Assembly: GCA_036524155.1 (NCBI GenBank)
Contig: DATDCV010000329.1
Location: 1-22,842, forward strand
Direction: 5' to 3'
DNA from: DATDCV01 sp036524155
GTDB lineage: Bacteria > Verrucomicrobiota > Verrucomicrobiia > Limisphaerales > UBA8199
DNA length: 22,842 nucleotides
Shown: positions 1 to 8,600 of the stretch, one piece after another
How positions within the stretch are numbered: the first letter of the stretch is position 1
Layout: each line of letters begins with the position of its first letter
Notes under the pieces: generated by a model
Seen by the model: only the letters and a program-made list of their open reading frames with translations
Databases searched by the model: none
Told to the model about the DNA's origin: nothing
Program-made: the position numbers and the translations under genes

Positions 1-888
1 CCAGATGCTTCCGCCGGCGCCGCCGCCGGCGCGCTCGTTGGTGGCGAGGACGCCACCAGCGAGGACTGCGCCGTCGATCCGAAATGATCCTGTGGCAGAG
101 ATCCTAACCACGCCGCCGCCGCAGCCGCCCGGACCGGCATAACCATTGCCGCCGCCACTACCCGGCTCGAAGGGCTCGGAAATTTGGCCGTAAGCGAAAC
201 CGCCAAGGGCATTGGACAGGCTAAGTCCGCCAGATCCGCCATGCCCGCCGCCGCCGCCACTCGCGGGCGAGCCTGAGGTTCGGCCGGCTCCCGGGCCTGT
301 GCCTGCCGGGTAGCCTTTGGCGCTAACGTCAATCGCTCCGCCGAGTTCGACGACGACATCTCCCGAGACCGCCAGGTCGAGGCCGACCAACACAGGGTTC
401 AGATAGCTGTAGTCGACGCTCACGGTTGCACCGTCCGAGATCGAGCTGGTCGCCGTCCGGCCGAGCATGACCGAACCGTCCGGGTTCACTATCAGCGTGT
501 AGTCCACGTCGTTCGTGTAAACGACGGCGCCGACCAAATCGGTCACCAGCAGGTTGGATAGCACCACGTTGGAGTGGGACAGAAAAGGGGTGTTCGTGCC
601 GGCGAGAGCGAGCTGGTCGGTGGCCCAAACCAGGAGGTAATCGAGCACGCCGCTCGAGGACACCGAGTGGGTCAGCTTGCCGCCCTCCTGCACCAGGAGA
701 CCTGCAAAGGAGTGGGGGCCATCGATGGTTACGGTGCAGTTCGTTATGGTGATCGCGGCGCCATCATAGTTTGTGTCGCCGACGCCAATGGAAGTTTCAG
801 TGGCGAAGGTGACGGTTTGGGCGAAGGCGGGCGATGAAGCGGCAAAGAGGAGCACCAGAAGACCGCGGCCAACGGAAGAGATATTCAT
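1..888 (-). CDS. Secreted glycine-rich surface protein, N-terminal 296 residues (runs off window)
   Basis: The reverse strand is open from an ATG at 888-886 to the window edge, giving 296 residues with no stop. An AGGA at 899-896 lies 7 nt before the ATG. Residues 1-23 form a Sec signal peptide: a hydrophobic core (LLVLLFAA) and an AFA cleavage site before Gln24. Residues ~120-165 contain a DYTL...NPDGSV...ISDGATVSVDYSY stretch, resembling beta-sandwich modules seen in other large exported proteins. From ~192 the chain is rich in Gly (GGGGGHGGSGG) and has a GGGVVRI...IDGAVLAGG...GGGAGGSIW pattern, the kind of repeat found in large glycine-rich, probably beta-helical surface proteins. No catalytic motif is visible. 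Export is well supported; the adhesin or matrix role is inference. The C-terminus, which would show an anchor or autotransporter domain, lies outside the window. Confidence 0.8.
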   Translation of the reverse strand, partial: MNISSVGRGLLVLLFAASSPAFAQTVTFATETSIGVGDTNYDGAAITITNCTVTIDGPHSFAGLLVQEGGKLTHSVSSSGVLDYLLVWATDQLALAGTNTPFLSHSNVVLSNLLVTDLVGAVVYTNDVDYTLIVNPDGSVMLGRTATSSISDGATVSVDYSYLNPVLVGLDLAVSGDVVVELGGAIDVSAKGYPAGTGPGAGRTSGSPASGGGGGHGGSGGLSLSNALGGFAYGQISEPFEPGSGGGNGYAGPGGCGGGVVRISATGSFRIDGAVLAGGVLATNERAGGGAGGSIW

Positions 889-1192
889 AGCAAGTTCCTG
901 CTGACGTAATACGGGCCACTGCAACGGGAATGAGCGCCGGCGGGGAGTATTAGACGGAGTCGGGGACATGGGGTCAAGAGGCTTCGGAGGCAACGGAATG
1001 GAGGAAAACCGGCGAAGCGAAAGGGATGGATTCGGCGTGCAAGGCGGGTGCACTGCTGGGTTTTTGGGGCCGCTGCCTGACGCCGCCTAAACATCCCGCA
1101 GGCCACCAACCGAGACAACGCGCGGCCGGCACACCGAAACTGATTCGGCCAAAAATCTTCCCCCTTTCCCGGCGGCATACTAATGTACAGTC
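889..1192. other. Intergenic region between divergent genes
   Basis: This 304-bp stretch separates the minus-strand surface protein from the plus-strand yajQ-SUI1 gene, so it should hold both promoters. I see no convincing -35/-10 pair. TACTAAT at 1178-1184 resembles a -10 box but would leave almost no leader before the ATG at 1193. The short ORFs here overlap each other on both strands and show no family resemblance. No RNA gene or strong hairpin was found. Confidence 0.4.
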
Positions 1193-1327
1193 ATGCCGTC
1201 ATTCGATATCGTCAGCCAGGTCAACTCGATGGAAATCGAGAACGCCGTGAACATCGCCAAAAAGGAATTGGCGACCCGGTTCGATTTCAAAGGGACGAAG
1301 GCAGAGATCGTGCTCGAAAAAAAATGC
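1193..1327 (+). pseudogene. yajQ: 5' fragment of yajQ (DUF520)
   Basis: These 45 codons encode the first beta-alpha unit of YajQ: MPSFDIVSQVNSMEIENAVN, then TRFDFKG and the following strand. Complete YajQ proteins are about 160 residues, so roughly three quarters is absent, including the second half of the fold that binds nucleotides or RNA. The fragment cannot be a functional YajQ. No remnant of the missing 3' part is seen downstream to 1839. Reading continues without a stop into the SUI1 gene, so this piece may supply that gene's promoter and start codon. Confidence 0.75.
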
Positions 1328-1723
1328 ATGAACGCCCACGCACCCATTCCCGGCGACAGCGGACAAGCTTTCGGTCACAACCCTTTCGGTGCTTTGTCCA
1401 GGGAAGGACTCCCACCCGCCCCCGAAAATTCGCCGGGAGATAGCGGGCACCGAGTCGAAGCTAAGCAGCCAGGAAAGAACCGTGGCCGCGTCGACATCAC
1501 CCGACAGAAAGCGGGGCGCGGCGGCAAGACGGTGACGGTCGTAAAGGGTTTTATCGGCATCGGTCTGTTGGAAAAGGAGCAACTGGCCAAGGCGATTCAG
1601 AAGGCTTGTGGCACGGGGGGCACAGTGAAGCACGGCCAGATCGAGATTCAGGGGGACAAACGAGCCGAGGTGGCGCGAATCTTGAGCCGAGCCGGCTTCC
1701 GGCCGGTATTCGGCGGCGGGTAG
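1193..1723 (+). CDS. Chimeric ORF: YajQ N-terminus fused in frame to SUI1/YciH translation factor
   Basis: The 176-residue ORF has two parts of different origin. Residues 1-44 (MPSFDIVSQV... TRFDFKGTKAEI ...EKK) match the conserved start of YajQ/DUF520 nucleotide-binding proteins. Residues 46-176 are a full SUI1/eIF1-like protein of the YciH type: a lead with GHNPFGALSREGLPPAP, then GKNRGRVDITRQKAGRGGKTVTV, CGTGGTVK and IEIQGDKR, ending FRPVFGGG. YciH-type proteins bind the small ribosomal subunit and affect start-site fidelity. An in-frame ATG at 1328 (codon 46) could be the native SUI1 start, giving 131 residues. The rest of YajQ (~115 residues) is missing. The junction falls at A8 (1317-1324). 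No clear Shine-Dalgarno precedes either start. It may be a real deletion fusion or a misassembly; the SUI1 call itself is firm. Confidence 0.85.
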   Translation: MPSFDIVSQVNSMEIENAVNIAKKELATRFDFKGTKAEIVLEKKCMNAHAPIPGDSGQAFGHNPFGALSREGLPPAPENSPGDSGHRVEAKQPGKNRGRVDITRQKAGRGGKTVTVVKGFIGIGLLEKEQLAKAIQKACGTGGTVKHGQIEIQGDKRAEVARILSRAGFRPVFGGG

Positions 1724-1804
1724 CCCGGGTGGACACCCAGACGGTTTGAAACGCCCCGGTTGCTGGATCGCTTGACGCCCCAGCAAACGGGCGTACAGGT
1801 AGAT

Positions 1805-1810
1805 TATAAC
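1805..1810 (+). promoter_or_regulatory. Candidate -10 box for the Tat protein gene
   Basis: TATAAC matches the sigma-70 -10 consensus at 5 of 6 positions, 29 nt before the ATG at 1840. The best -35 upstream (TTGACG at 1772-1777) is 27 nt away, too far for normal spacing, so this is a weak promoter call. Confidence 0.25.
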
Positions 1811-1839
1811 TTACTCTCACCTGAACCAGAAGAGCTGCT

Positions 1840-3411
1840 ATGAATACACCGCTTACGCGTCGAGGATTTCTCGCTGAGGTCGGCCGAGGGATGTTGGTGG
1901 CCACGGTGGGCTATGAGGTCGCCAATGATTTGGGACTGGCCTCCGCGTTGGGGGAAGAAAACGTCGAGGCCCTTTCCTTTGGTCCACTGGAGCCACTAGT
2001 GTGTTTGATGCAGGAAACGCCTGCCGACCGGCTGTTGCCCGCGCTGGTCGGACAACTCCAGTCGGGGGCCGACTTGCGGAAGCTGACGACCGCGGCGGCG
2101 CTGGCCAACGCGCGCACCTTTGGCGGCGAGGATTATGTCGGGTTCCACACGATGATGGCGCTGGCTCCGGCGTTGCACATGGCGCAGGAGTTGCCGAGTG
2201 AACTGCAAGCGCTGCCCGTGTTCAAGGTGCTGTATCGCAACACCCGGCGAATCCAGGAACGCGGGGGACGCAAAGAGGAGGTGCTGCATCAGGTTCGACC
2301 GGCCGGGGGACCCATCACCGGCTCCGGCGGCGAGCTGCTGCGCGAGACCGTTCGGCGCAAAGAAGTCGAACAGGCCGAACAAACCTTCGCGCGGGTCGCC
2401 GGAGGCACGCCCGAAGAGGCGTTAAATGACTTGCTGTTCACTGTGCAGGACAACACTGAGGTCCATCGGGTCGTATTACCCTATCGGGCCTGGGATTTGC
2501 TTGGACTGATCGGCAGGGAGCAAGCACACACTCTGCTCCGGCAGTCAGTCCGTTATTGCGTTAAGGCCGAATCCTGGCCGCGGAATTCCGTTGCGGAGGA
2601 TTGTCGCACGGTTTTGCCCAAAATGCTCGAACAGCACGAGCTGCTGGGCCGAGCACCCGGTGACAGGCAGGCGGATGACGCCTGGATTGAGCAGATGAGC
2701 CAAACGATTTTCCGGTCCTCCCCAGCGCAAGGGGCCGAGGCAGCCGCCGCGGCCCTGGCTGAGGATATCGCGCCCGCAGCGGTGGGCGAGGCCATCAGCC
2801 TCGCCGCCAATCAGCTCATCCTGCGGGATAGGGGCCGGACGCCTCGCGACGAAGTCGCCGGCAAACCGATTGGCAGTGTGCATGGCGACTCGATTGGCCT
2901 GCACGCCTGCGACTCCGCGAATGCGTGGCGCAACCTGGCGTTAGCGGGGAACTCGCGGAACTGCTTTGCCAGCCTGATCCTGGCGGCCTACCAGGTGCCC
3001 CTGGATCGCACGGCACGCGGCGGTGATTTCCTGAACTGGCAACCGCTGCCGCTCGCGCGGCACCTGGATGAGATCAAAACGACTGATGCGGATGCGATGC
3101 TGCGGGAGTTGGAAGAGGCGATTCGCGGAAATCTGCAGGCCAAGGCCAGCGCCCTGGCGCAGCGCTACGGCGAGCTGGGCCATCCGCCTCGCCGAATATT
3201 CGATCTGTTGCTCCGGTTTGCCATCAGTGAAGACGGAGCACTGCACGCGGAAAAATTTTATCGCACGGTGTCCGAGGAATTCGCCGCCACTCGAGCGGGT
3301 TTCCGTGTGCGCCATCTCGTGGCTCTGGCGCGGGTTACCGCGAGCGAATTCGGCCGTCCAGCCGCCGGCATGGCGGAAGCCAGGTCATTGCTGAAGGTCC
3401 GGGAGGGTTGA
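1840..3411 (+). CDS. Tat-exported protein of unknown function (523 aa)
   Basis: The N-terminus has a twin-arginine signal (TRRGFLAEVGRGM, then a hydrophobic stretch), so the protein is probably folded with a cofactor in the cytoplasm and exported. I cannot assign a family with confidence. The mature part is alpha-helical and soluble-looking. Histidines cluster in four places: GGEDYVGFHTMMALAPALHM (~96-115), EVHRVVLPYRAW (~207), SVHGDSIGLHACDSANAW (~350) and ALHAEKFYRTV (~470). That spacing would suit a metal or haem site, which is inference. A distant resemblance to questin-oxidase-like proteins is possible but unproven. The first ATG is accepted because the RR motif follows it directly. The gene stands alone: 116 nt separate it from the SUI1 gene, and an insertion sequence lies ~70 bp downstream. 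Confidence 0.8.
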   Translation: MNTPLTRRGFLAEVGRGMLVATVGYEVANDLGLASALGEENVEALSFGPLEPLVCLMQETPADRLLPALVGQLQSGADLRKLTTAAALANARTFGGEDYVGFHTMMALAPALHMAQELPSELQALPVFKVLYRNTRRIQERGGRKEEVLHQVRPAGGPITGSGGELLRETVRRKEVEQAEQTFARVAGGTPEEALNDLLFTVQDNTEVHRVVLPYRAWDLLGLIGREQAHTLLRQSVRYCVKAESWPRNSVAEDCRTVLPKMLEQHELLGRAPGDRQADDAWIEQMSQTIFRSSPAQGAEAAAAALAEDIAPAAVGEAISLAANQLILRDRGRTPRDEVAGKPIGSVHGDSIGLHACDSANAWRNLALAGNSRNCFASLILAAYQVPLDRTARGGDFLNWQPLPLARHLDEIKTTDADAMLRELEEAIRGNLQAKASALAQRYGELGHPPRRIFDLLLRFAISEDGALHAEKFYRTVSEEFAATRAGFRVRHLVALARVTASEFGRPAAGMAEARSLLKVREG

Positions 3412-3430
3412 GAGTTTCGAGCGCGCGCCG

Positions 3431-3481
3431 CGTTGCGGGACCCTGAGACTGCGTTTGACCGAACCGCGACCTCCCGCAACG
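3431..3481. repeat. Inverted repeat, terminator-like, next to the insertion sequence
   Basis: The 10-bp arm CGTTGCGGGA (3431-3440) is exactly repeated in reverse complement at 3472-3481, with a 31-nt loop. It lies 20 bp after the stop of the Tat protein gene, so it may help end its transcript, though no T-run follows. It ends within a few bases of the left end of the IS256-family element, so it could instead be part of the target site. Confidence 0.4.
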
Positions 3482-3483
3482 GT

Positions 3484-3510
3484 GATGTCCTAAGCTTCCT
3501 GTAAAAATCG
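3484..3510 (+). repeat. Left terminal inverted repeat of the IS256-family element (approximate)
   Basis: The inner part, CTGTAAAAATCG at 3499-3510, pairs with the right end. The outer part (GATGTCCTAAGCTTC) matches the right end only with gaps. Confidence 0.4.
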
Positions 3511-3556
3511 ACCGGGTGCAGACTCAGCCCGGTAAACCAGAAAGCGAACGACATCC

Positions 3557-4834
3557 ATGAAACGACAACTCCCCAGCCAGATGCTCGAACAGCAGTTCTT
3601 CAGCTTGGCCACTCGCCAGGCTCCACTCTCCGAGTCGATTCAACTCGGCGCTCAGCTCATGCTCCAGAAGGCCGTGGAACTCGAAGTCACCGAGTTTCTG
3701 GGCCGAGAGCACTACTGCCACCGTCGCGACGAACCGCTCCGGGGTTACCGCAACGGTTACGAGGACAAGCAGGTCCAAACCGCTGAGGGCACGCTACATC
3801 TCAAGATGCCCCAGGTCCGCGACACCATTGAGAGCTTCGAGAGCGTGTGGCTGCGCGCGCTGGTCCGGCGCAGCGATAAACTGGCTACCCTTATCCCACA
3901 GCTCTATGTCAAGGGTTTATCCCCGCGGGACATCGAGGACGCCTTGACGGAGACCCTGGAGGTAGACGGTGTAAGCAAGAGCAGCGTGAGTCAGCTCTGC
4001 CGTGAGCTCAGTCACGACTTCGAGCGTTGGCAGAACCGGGATCTGTCTGAGTACAAAATCCTCTACCTGTTCTGCGATGGGATTTACCTGCGCCTGCGCC
4101 CCGACGATGAGCGAGCGGCGGCCGTGCTCTGTGCCTACGGCATCCGAGAAGACGGTCGGAAAGTGCTCCTGCACTTGGCCATTGGCGACAAGGAGAGCAC
4201 GGTCTGCTGGAAGAGCTTCTTTCAAGACATGAAGCAGCGCGGACTGGCAGAGCCGTTGTTGGCCATCATCGACGGGAACAGCGGGTTGCGAAGAGCAGTG
4301 CGCGAGAGCTTCCCCGACGCCTGGGTGCAACGGTGCCAGGTCCATCGGATGCGCAACATCCTGTGCAAGTTGCCGGAGAAGGCTCAGCCTGGGCTAAAGA
4401 AGCTGATCCACAAGGCGTTCACGGCGCAGAGCCACAAGAAGGCTCTTGAGCAAGCCCAAGGGATTGTGGCGACGTACCGGCAGCAGTTCCCTGAAGCGAT
4501 GAAGTGCCTCGCGACGGACTTGGAGGAAGTCTTGACCGCGCTGCGCTTTCCCGAGAGTCACCGCAAGCGCATCCGCACTACGAACATCTTAGAGCGATTG
4601 TACGGTGAAGGAAGGCGCAGGGCCAAAGTTATCCCACGTTTCCTGAGCGAAAAGTCGGGCTTGAGCCTGATGTTTGCCGTGCTGGTCGATGCGTCGGCGA
4701 GCTGGCGTGGGGTCAAGGTCAGTCCCGCCATAGTCGAGCACGCTCAGGACCACCTCAAGGGCTCAGCCGGCGACGCGACTGGCGGCCTAGGAGGCGGCAC
4801 CGACTTTTGCAGTCTTATACTGGTTGAGCATTAA
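3557..4834 (+). CDS. IS256-family transposase (Transposase_mut)
   Basis: This 425-residue protein catalyses cut-out and insertion of its element. Family signatures are LGREHYCHRRDEPLRGYRNG (~48-67), LYVKGLSPRDIEDAL (~116-130) and the RCQVHRMRN motif (~259-267). The DDE catalytic residues are all present: Asp174 in LFCDGIYLR, Asp239 in LLAIIDGNSG and Glu346 in RTTNILERL. Length is normal for the family, with no frameshift or internal stop. The last ~11 codons read through the right terminal repeat, and the stop at 4832-4834 lies at or just past the likely element edge. The C-terminal tail may therefore depend on the insertion site. Confidence 0.95.
   Translation: MKRQLPSQMLEQQFFSLATRQAPLSESIQLGAQLMLQKAVELEVTEFLGREHYCHRRDEPLRGYRNGYEDKQVQTAEGTLHLKMPQVRDTIESFESVWLRALVRRSDKLATLIPQLYVKGLSPRDIEDALTETLEVDGVSKSSVSQLCRELSHDFERWQNRDLSEYKILYLFCDGIYLRLRPDDERAAAVLCAYGIREDGRKVLLHLAIGDKESTVCWKSFFQDMKQRGLAEPLLAIIDGNSGLRRAVRESFPDAWVQRCQVHRMRNILCKLPEKAQPGLKKLIHKAFTAQSHKKALEQAQGIVATYRQQFPEAMKCLATDLEEVLTALRFPESHRKRIRTTNILERLYGEGRRRAKVIPRFLSEKSGLSLMFAVLVDASASWRGVKVSPAIVEHAQDHLKGSAGDATGGLGGGTDFCSLILVEH
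4801..4829 (-). repeat. Right terminal inverted repeat of the IS256-family element (approximate)
   Basis: Read on the minus strand it contains CCAGTATAAGACTGCAAAAG followed by TCG, pairing with the left end over CTGcAAAAgTCG. It overlaps the 3' end of the transposase gene. Confidence 0.4.
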
Positions 4835-4987
4835 AAACCTGCCCTCGCCCTGCAGAACCGCGACTGAGGCGGGGATATGGCAGGCTGCAACCTGAAGCGC
4901 CGCCCAGTGCGCCACTCGCACGGCAACTTAGTGCAAAGGCGTGCTTTCGGGAATCGACATTCCGGGTGCTTCATCTACTCTTCGTCC

Positions 4988-5545
4988 GTGAGCCACGTCA
5001 CGCGCATCTTTGACCGCCTGCAGCAGGGCGAAGCCAAGGCCGCGGAGGAATTGCTGCCTCTCGTTTACAGCGATTTGCGCAAGCTGGCCGCGCAAAAAAT
5101 GGCGCGGGAAGCGCCGGGCCAGACGCTCCAGGCCACCGCCCTTGTGCACGAGGCTTGGCTGCGACTGGCTGATTCGACCCGCCAGGAGTGGCGCGGACGC
5201 GAGCACTTCTTCAGCGCCGCCGCCGAGGCCATGCGGCGCATCCTCGTCGAGAACGCCCGGCGCAAACTGCGGCTCCGCCACGGCGGCGGTCTCCAGCGAG
5301 TGGACTGCGAAACGTTCGATCTGCCCATTGCCCAGGACGACGAGAAATGCCTGCGGGTTCATGAGGCCCTCGACCAATTGGCGGAGGCGGATCGCAGAAA
5401 GGCGGAGGTGGTTAAGTTGCGCGTGTTCGCCGGCTTGGGGGTCGCGGAGATCGCGGCGGTCGTGAACGCCTCGGAGAAGACGGTGCAGCGAGACTGGGCG
5501 TTCGCCAAGGCGTGGTTGTCCCGGGAGTTAAAGGAGGGCACTTAA
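4988..5545 (+). CDS. ECF sigma factor (TIGR02999/Sigma70_ECF type)
   Basis: A 185-residue extracytoplasmic-function sigma factor that would direct RNA polymerase to a specific promoter set. Residues ~15-95 form region 2 (AAEELLPLVYSDLRKLAAQK, LVHEAWLRL, REHFFSAAAEAMRRILVENA). Residues ~125-180 form region 4, with the helix-turn-helix GVAEIAAVVNASEKTVQRDW. I chose the GTG at 4988 because family members begin with a short S-x-VTRI lead; an open frame extends upstream to an ATG at 4877, but those codons resemble nothing. The gene lies 75 bp before a membrane Ser/Thr kinase, a pairing common in Planctomycetota and Verrucomicrobiota, where the kinase replaces an anti-sigma factor. No anti-sigma gene is present, which fits that model. 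The upstream insertion sequence may have changed its promoter. Confidence 0.92.
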   Translation: MSHVTRIFDRLQQGEAKAAEELLPLVYSDLRKLAAQKMAREAPGQTLQATALVHEAWLRLADSTRQEWRGREHFFSAAAEAMRRILVENARRKLRLRHGGGLQRVDCETFDLPIAQDDEKCLRVHEALDQLAEADRRKAEVVKLRVFAGLGVAEIAAVVNASEKTVQRDWAFAKAWLSRELKEGT

Positions 5546-5620
5546 ATATTCCGTGGCTGGATGTCCGATTTGAGGAGGAAATGTCGCCAGATAGAATGAG
5601 ACGATCAACCGGACTAAGCC

Positions 5621-8600
5621 ATGCGCAAACCGAGCGAAAAGCTGGAGGCCCTCTTCGAGGCGGCCGTGGCCCTGGAGACTGACGCGCAGCGCGCGGACTA
5701 CCTGAACCGGGCGTGTCCCGACCCGCAGTTGCGGCGGGAAGTCGAAGCCCTCCTCGAAGCCCACCGGCACCCGGACAGCCTCTTTGAGGAACCGACCGCC
5801 CGCGTGGAAACGACGCCCGCCGAAGGCGTCGGCACGCTGATTGGCCGTTACAAACTGCTGGAGGCGCTAGGCGAAGGAGGTTTCGGCGCGGTCTGGCTGG
5901 CCGAGCAGAAAGAACCGGTCCGGCGCAAGGTGGCCCTTAAGGTCATCAAGCTGGGGATGGACACCAAGCAGGTGGTGGCCCGCTTCGAGGCCGAGCGCCA
6001 GGCGCTGGCGCTCATGGACCATCCGAATATCGCCAAGGTCTTCGACGCGGGCACCACGGAATCGGGCCGGCCTTATTGCGTCATGGAGCTGGTGCGCGGC
6101 ATCCCCATCACGAGATTCTGCGACGAGAACAGCATGGCGGCCGACCGGCGACTCGATCTGTTCATCAAGGTGTGCCATGCCGTCCAGCACGCGCACCAGA
6201 AGGGGATCATTCACCGTGACCTCAAGCCGTCGAACGTCCTGGTCACGCTGCACGATGGTGTGGCCGTGCCGAAGATCATCGATTTCGGCATCGCGAAGGC
6301 GACCCACCAGGAACTGACCGACAAGACCATTCACACGCTGTTCCAGCAATTCATCGGGACGCCGGCCTATGTCAGTCCGGAGCAGGCCGAGATGAGCGGA
6401 CTGGACATCGACACGCGCAGCGACATCTACAGCCTGGGCGTGCTGCTCTACGAACTGCTCACGGGCAAGACCCCCTTTGACAGCAAGGAATTGCTCGCGT
6501 CAGGCCTGGACGAGATGCGCCGGACGATTCGGGAGCAGGAACCGGTGAGACCTTCGACGAGATTGAACACGCTGCCGGGGCAGGAGTTGACGACCGCGGC
6601 CAAACGGCGGGGAACGGAGGCGCCAAAGCTGATCCACCTGGTGCGTGGCGATTTGGATTGGATCGTGATGAAGTGCTTGGAGAAGGACCGGACACGGCGG
6701 TACGAGACGGCCAACGGGCTGGCGCTGGATATCGAACGCCACCTCAACCAGGAACCAGTTGACGCACGTCCCGAGAGCACAGCCTACCGGGTCCGAAAAT
6801 TTGTCCGGCGGAACAAGTTGATGGTGACGGCCGCAGCGGCCGTGGCGGGGGCGCTGGTGGTGGGCACCGTGGTGAGCGCCTGGCAGGCGGTTCGTGCCAC
6901 GCGGGCGGAACGTGAGCAAAACCGGTTGCGCCTGGAAGCAGTAAACGCTCGAGATGACGAGGCAAACCAACGGCGAGCAGCCGTGCAAGCCCAGCAGCAG
7001 GCAGAAGCCGAAAGGCTAGCCGCCCGGCAGCAGGCCTACGCTGCGGACATGGAGCTTGGGGAGCAGGCTTTGGCTATGAACGACCGAGGACTAGCCCGTC
7101 GGTTGTTGGACCGCCATCGAAATCGGCCCGGCGAAACGGATCTTCGCGGTTGGGAGTGGCGCTATCTTTGGGCGCAATGCCAAAGTGAAGAGCTAGGCGA
7201 GCTTTGCCGGCGCCCAAACTCTGTCTATCGCGTGGCGTACGATGCGGAGGGGAAGAGGTTGGCTGTGGCCGGATTTGCTCGGCAGGGAGAATTCGTTGGG
7301 CTTTGGGATGTACCCGGCGGCACGCCAATAGCGATGTTGCAGACAAATGCAGGGCACCTGGTCACATTTTCGCCGAGAGGTGATTTGCTGGCTGCCGACA
7401 ATCATCGAGGTCTCACTGTCTGGCGCGCCAACACCCTGGAACTGCTTCATCAGTTGCCGCTGCACGGCTTGGTCAAGGCCCTGAAGTTCTCGCCCGATGG
7501 CGGCCAACTCGCGGCTCTGAGTCACGCCGGCAAAGTTACAGTGTGGAATATCGACCAAGTGAGGGTTGCCTACGAATTGGTTGTGTCGGGCGGTCTTCGT
7601 GAGGAGGACGGTGACCTGGACTTTTCTCCGGACGGCAAGCGGCTTGCCGTCGGACATGGAGACGGGCGTCTTCGAGTCATTGACCTGGATACAGGGTCCA
7701 GCGATTTAAGCATCGAAGCTCATAATGGGCAAATGATCACGGCTGTGGCCTGGGCTCCTACGGCTCGTATTCTGGCTACAGGCAGCGGTTATTCGGCCAA
7801 CCCGATCCGGATTTGGGACACGGAATCTGGCAGACTCATTGGCGCCCTCGAGGGACACACGTCCTGGATTTCGCGCTTGGTCTTCTCGGCCGACGGCCAG
7901 TTCTTGTACTCCGCCAGTGGTGACCAGACCATTCGGATCTGGGACGTACAGAATGTACGATGCCTCAGGATCCTGACGGGCAGTGGCGACGAAATGTACG
8001 GCCTCGCACTGAGCCCGGACGGCACCACCCTCGCCAGCGGCGCCAAGGACGGCGCGGTCGCCTTTTGGAGCGCGCTTCCTCAATCGAAACAGGAACAACC
8101 GAGACGACTGCGGATGCAGGGCACTCAAGCCGCTTTCAGTCCATCCGGTCGATGCTTGGCTGTGCCCTGCGACGGCGTGATCCAAATGTATGAACTGCCC
8201 GGGTTGAAGCACCTTGGGCCGCTTTCCGCGACGGGTACAAACGTCGCAGCGGTCGCGTACTCACCTGACGGAACAATGCTCGCCGGTGGGGGCAGCGACG
8301 GCTGGTTGCGGGTCTGGTCAACCGCCGAAAGCCGTCTTCTGAACGAGTGGCTAGCTCACAAGGCTTGTGTGGGAGGCTTGCGTTTTACTGAGGATGGCTC
8401 ACAACTAGTCTCGGGCAGTTACTCGCCCGGTGTTGGAGGCGAGTTGGCTTGCTGGGATGCTCGGACGGGTCGGCGCTTGACGTCGCTCTTGACGACAAAT
8501 GCTGTCTTGAAATCTGCTTCGCCGGACGGGCGCATCGCCCTTGCCAGCGATGACTCAGGCCAACTCCGCTGGTGGCAAACAGGCAGCGGACAACTGTTAG

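Larger units (their letters stand above)
3484..4829 (+). mobile_element. IS256-family insertion sequence
   Basis: The element carries one transposase gene flanked by imperfect terminal inverted repeats. The clearest matching part is CTGTAAAAATCG at 3499-3510 against CTGCAAAAGTCG on the reverse strand of 4801-4812 (10 of 12). Further out, GTCC..TAA on the left and AGTATAAG on the right are compatible with the remembered IS256 end pattern (GTCCGTATAA...TGTAAAAG). The outer limits are therefore uncertain by about 10 bp, and no 8-9 bp target duplication could be seen at them. The transposase looks intact, so the element may still be mobile. Confidence 0.6.

Noticed and set aside
1724..1760. GGGTG-GA-CACCC hairpin as a terminator for the SUI1 gene
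   Set aside because: A two-base loop is sterically poor and no T-run follows.
4950..4975. Short dyad GGAAT-CGAC-ATTCC upstream of the ECF sigma gene
   Set aside because: Five-base arms are expected by chance. It could be an operator but nothing else supports it.
4877..4987. Upstream ATG extension of the ECF sigma gene
   Set aside because: The extra 37 codons match nothing in the family. The GTG at 4988 begins exactly where the conserved region starts.
5581..5682. A 33-codon ORF with a strong GAGGAGGAA just before its ATG, overlapping the kinase start in another frame
   Set aside because: Only two bases separate AGGAGG from the ATG, too few for good initiation, and the peptide has no features. 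A leader-peptide role cannot be excluded but is unsupported.
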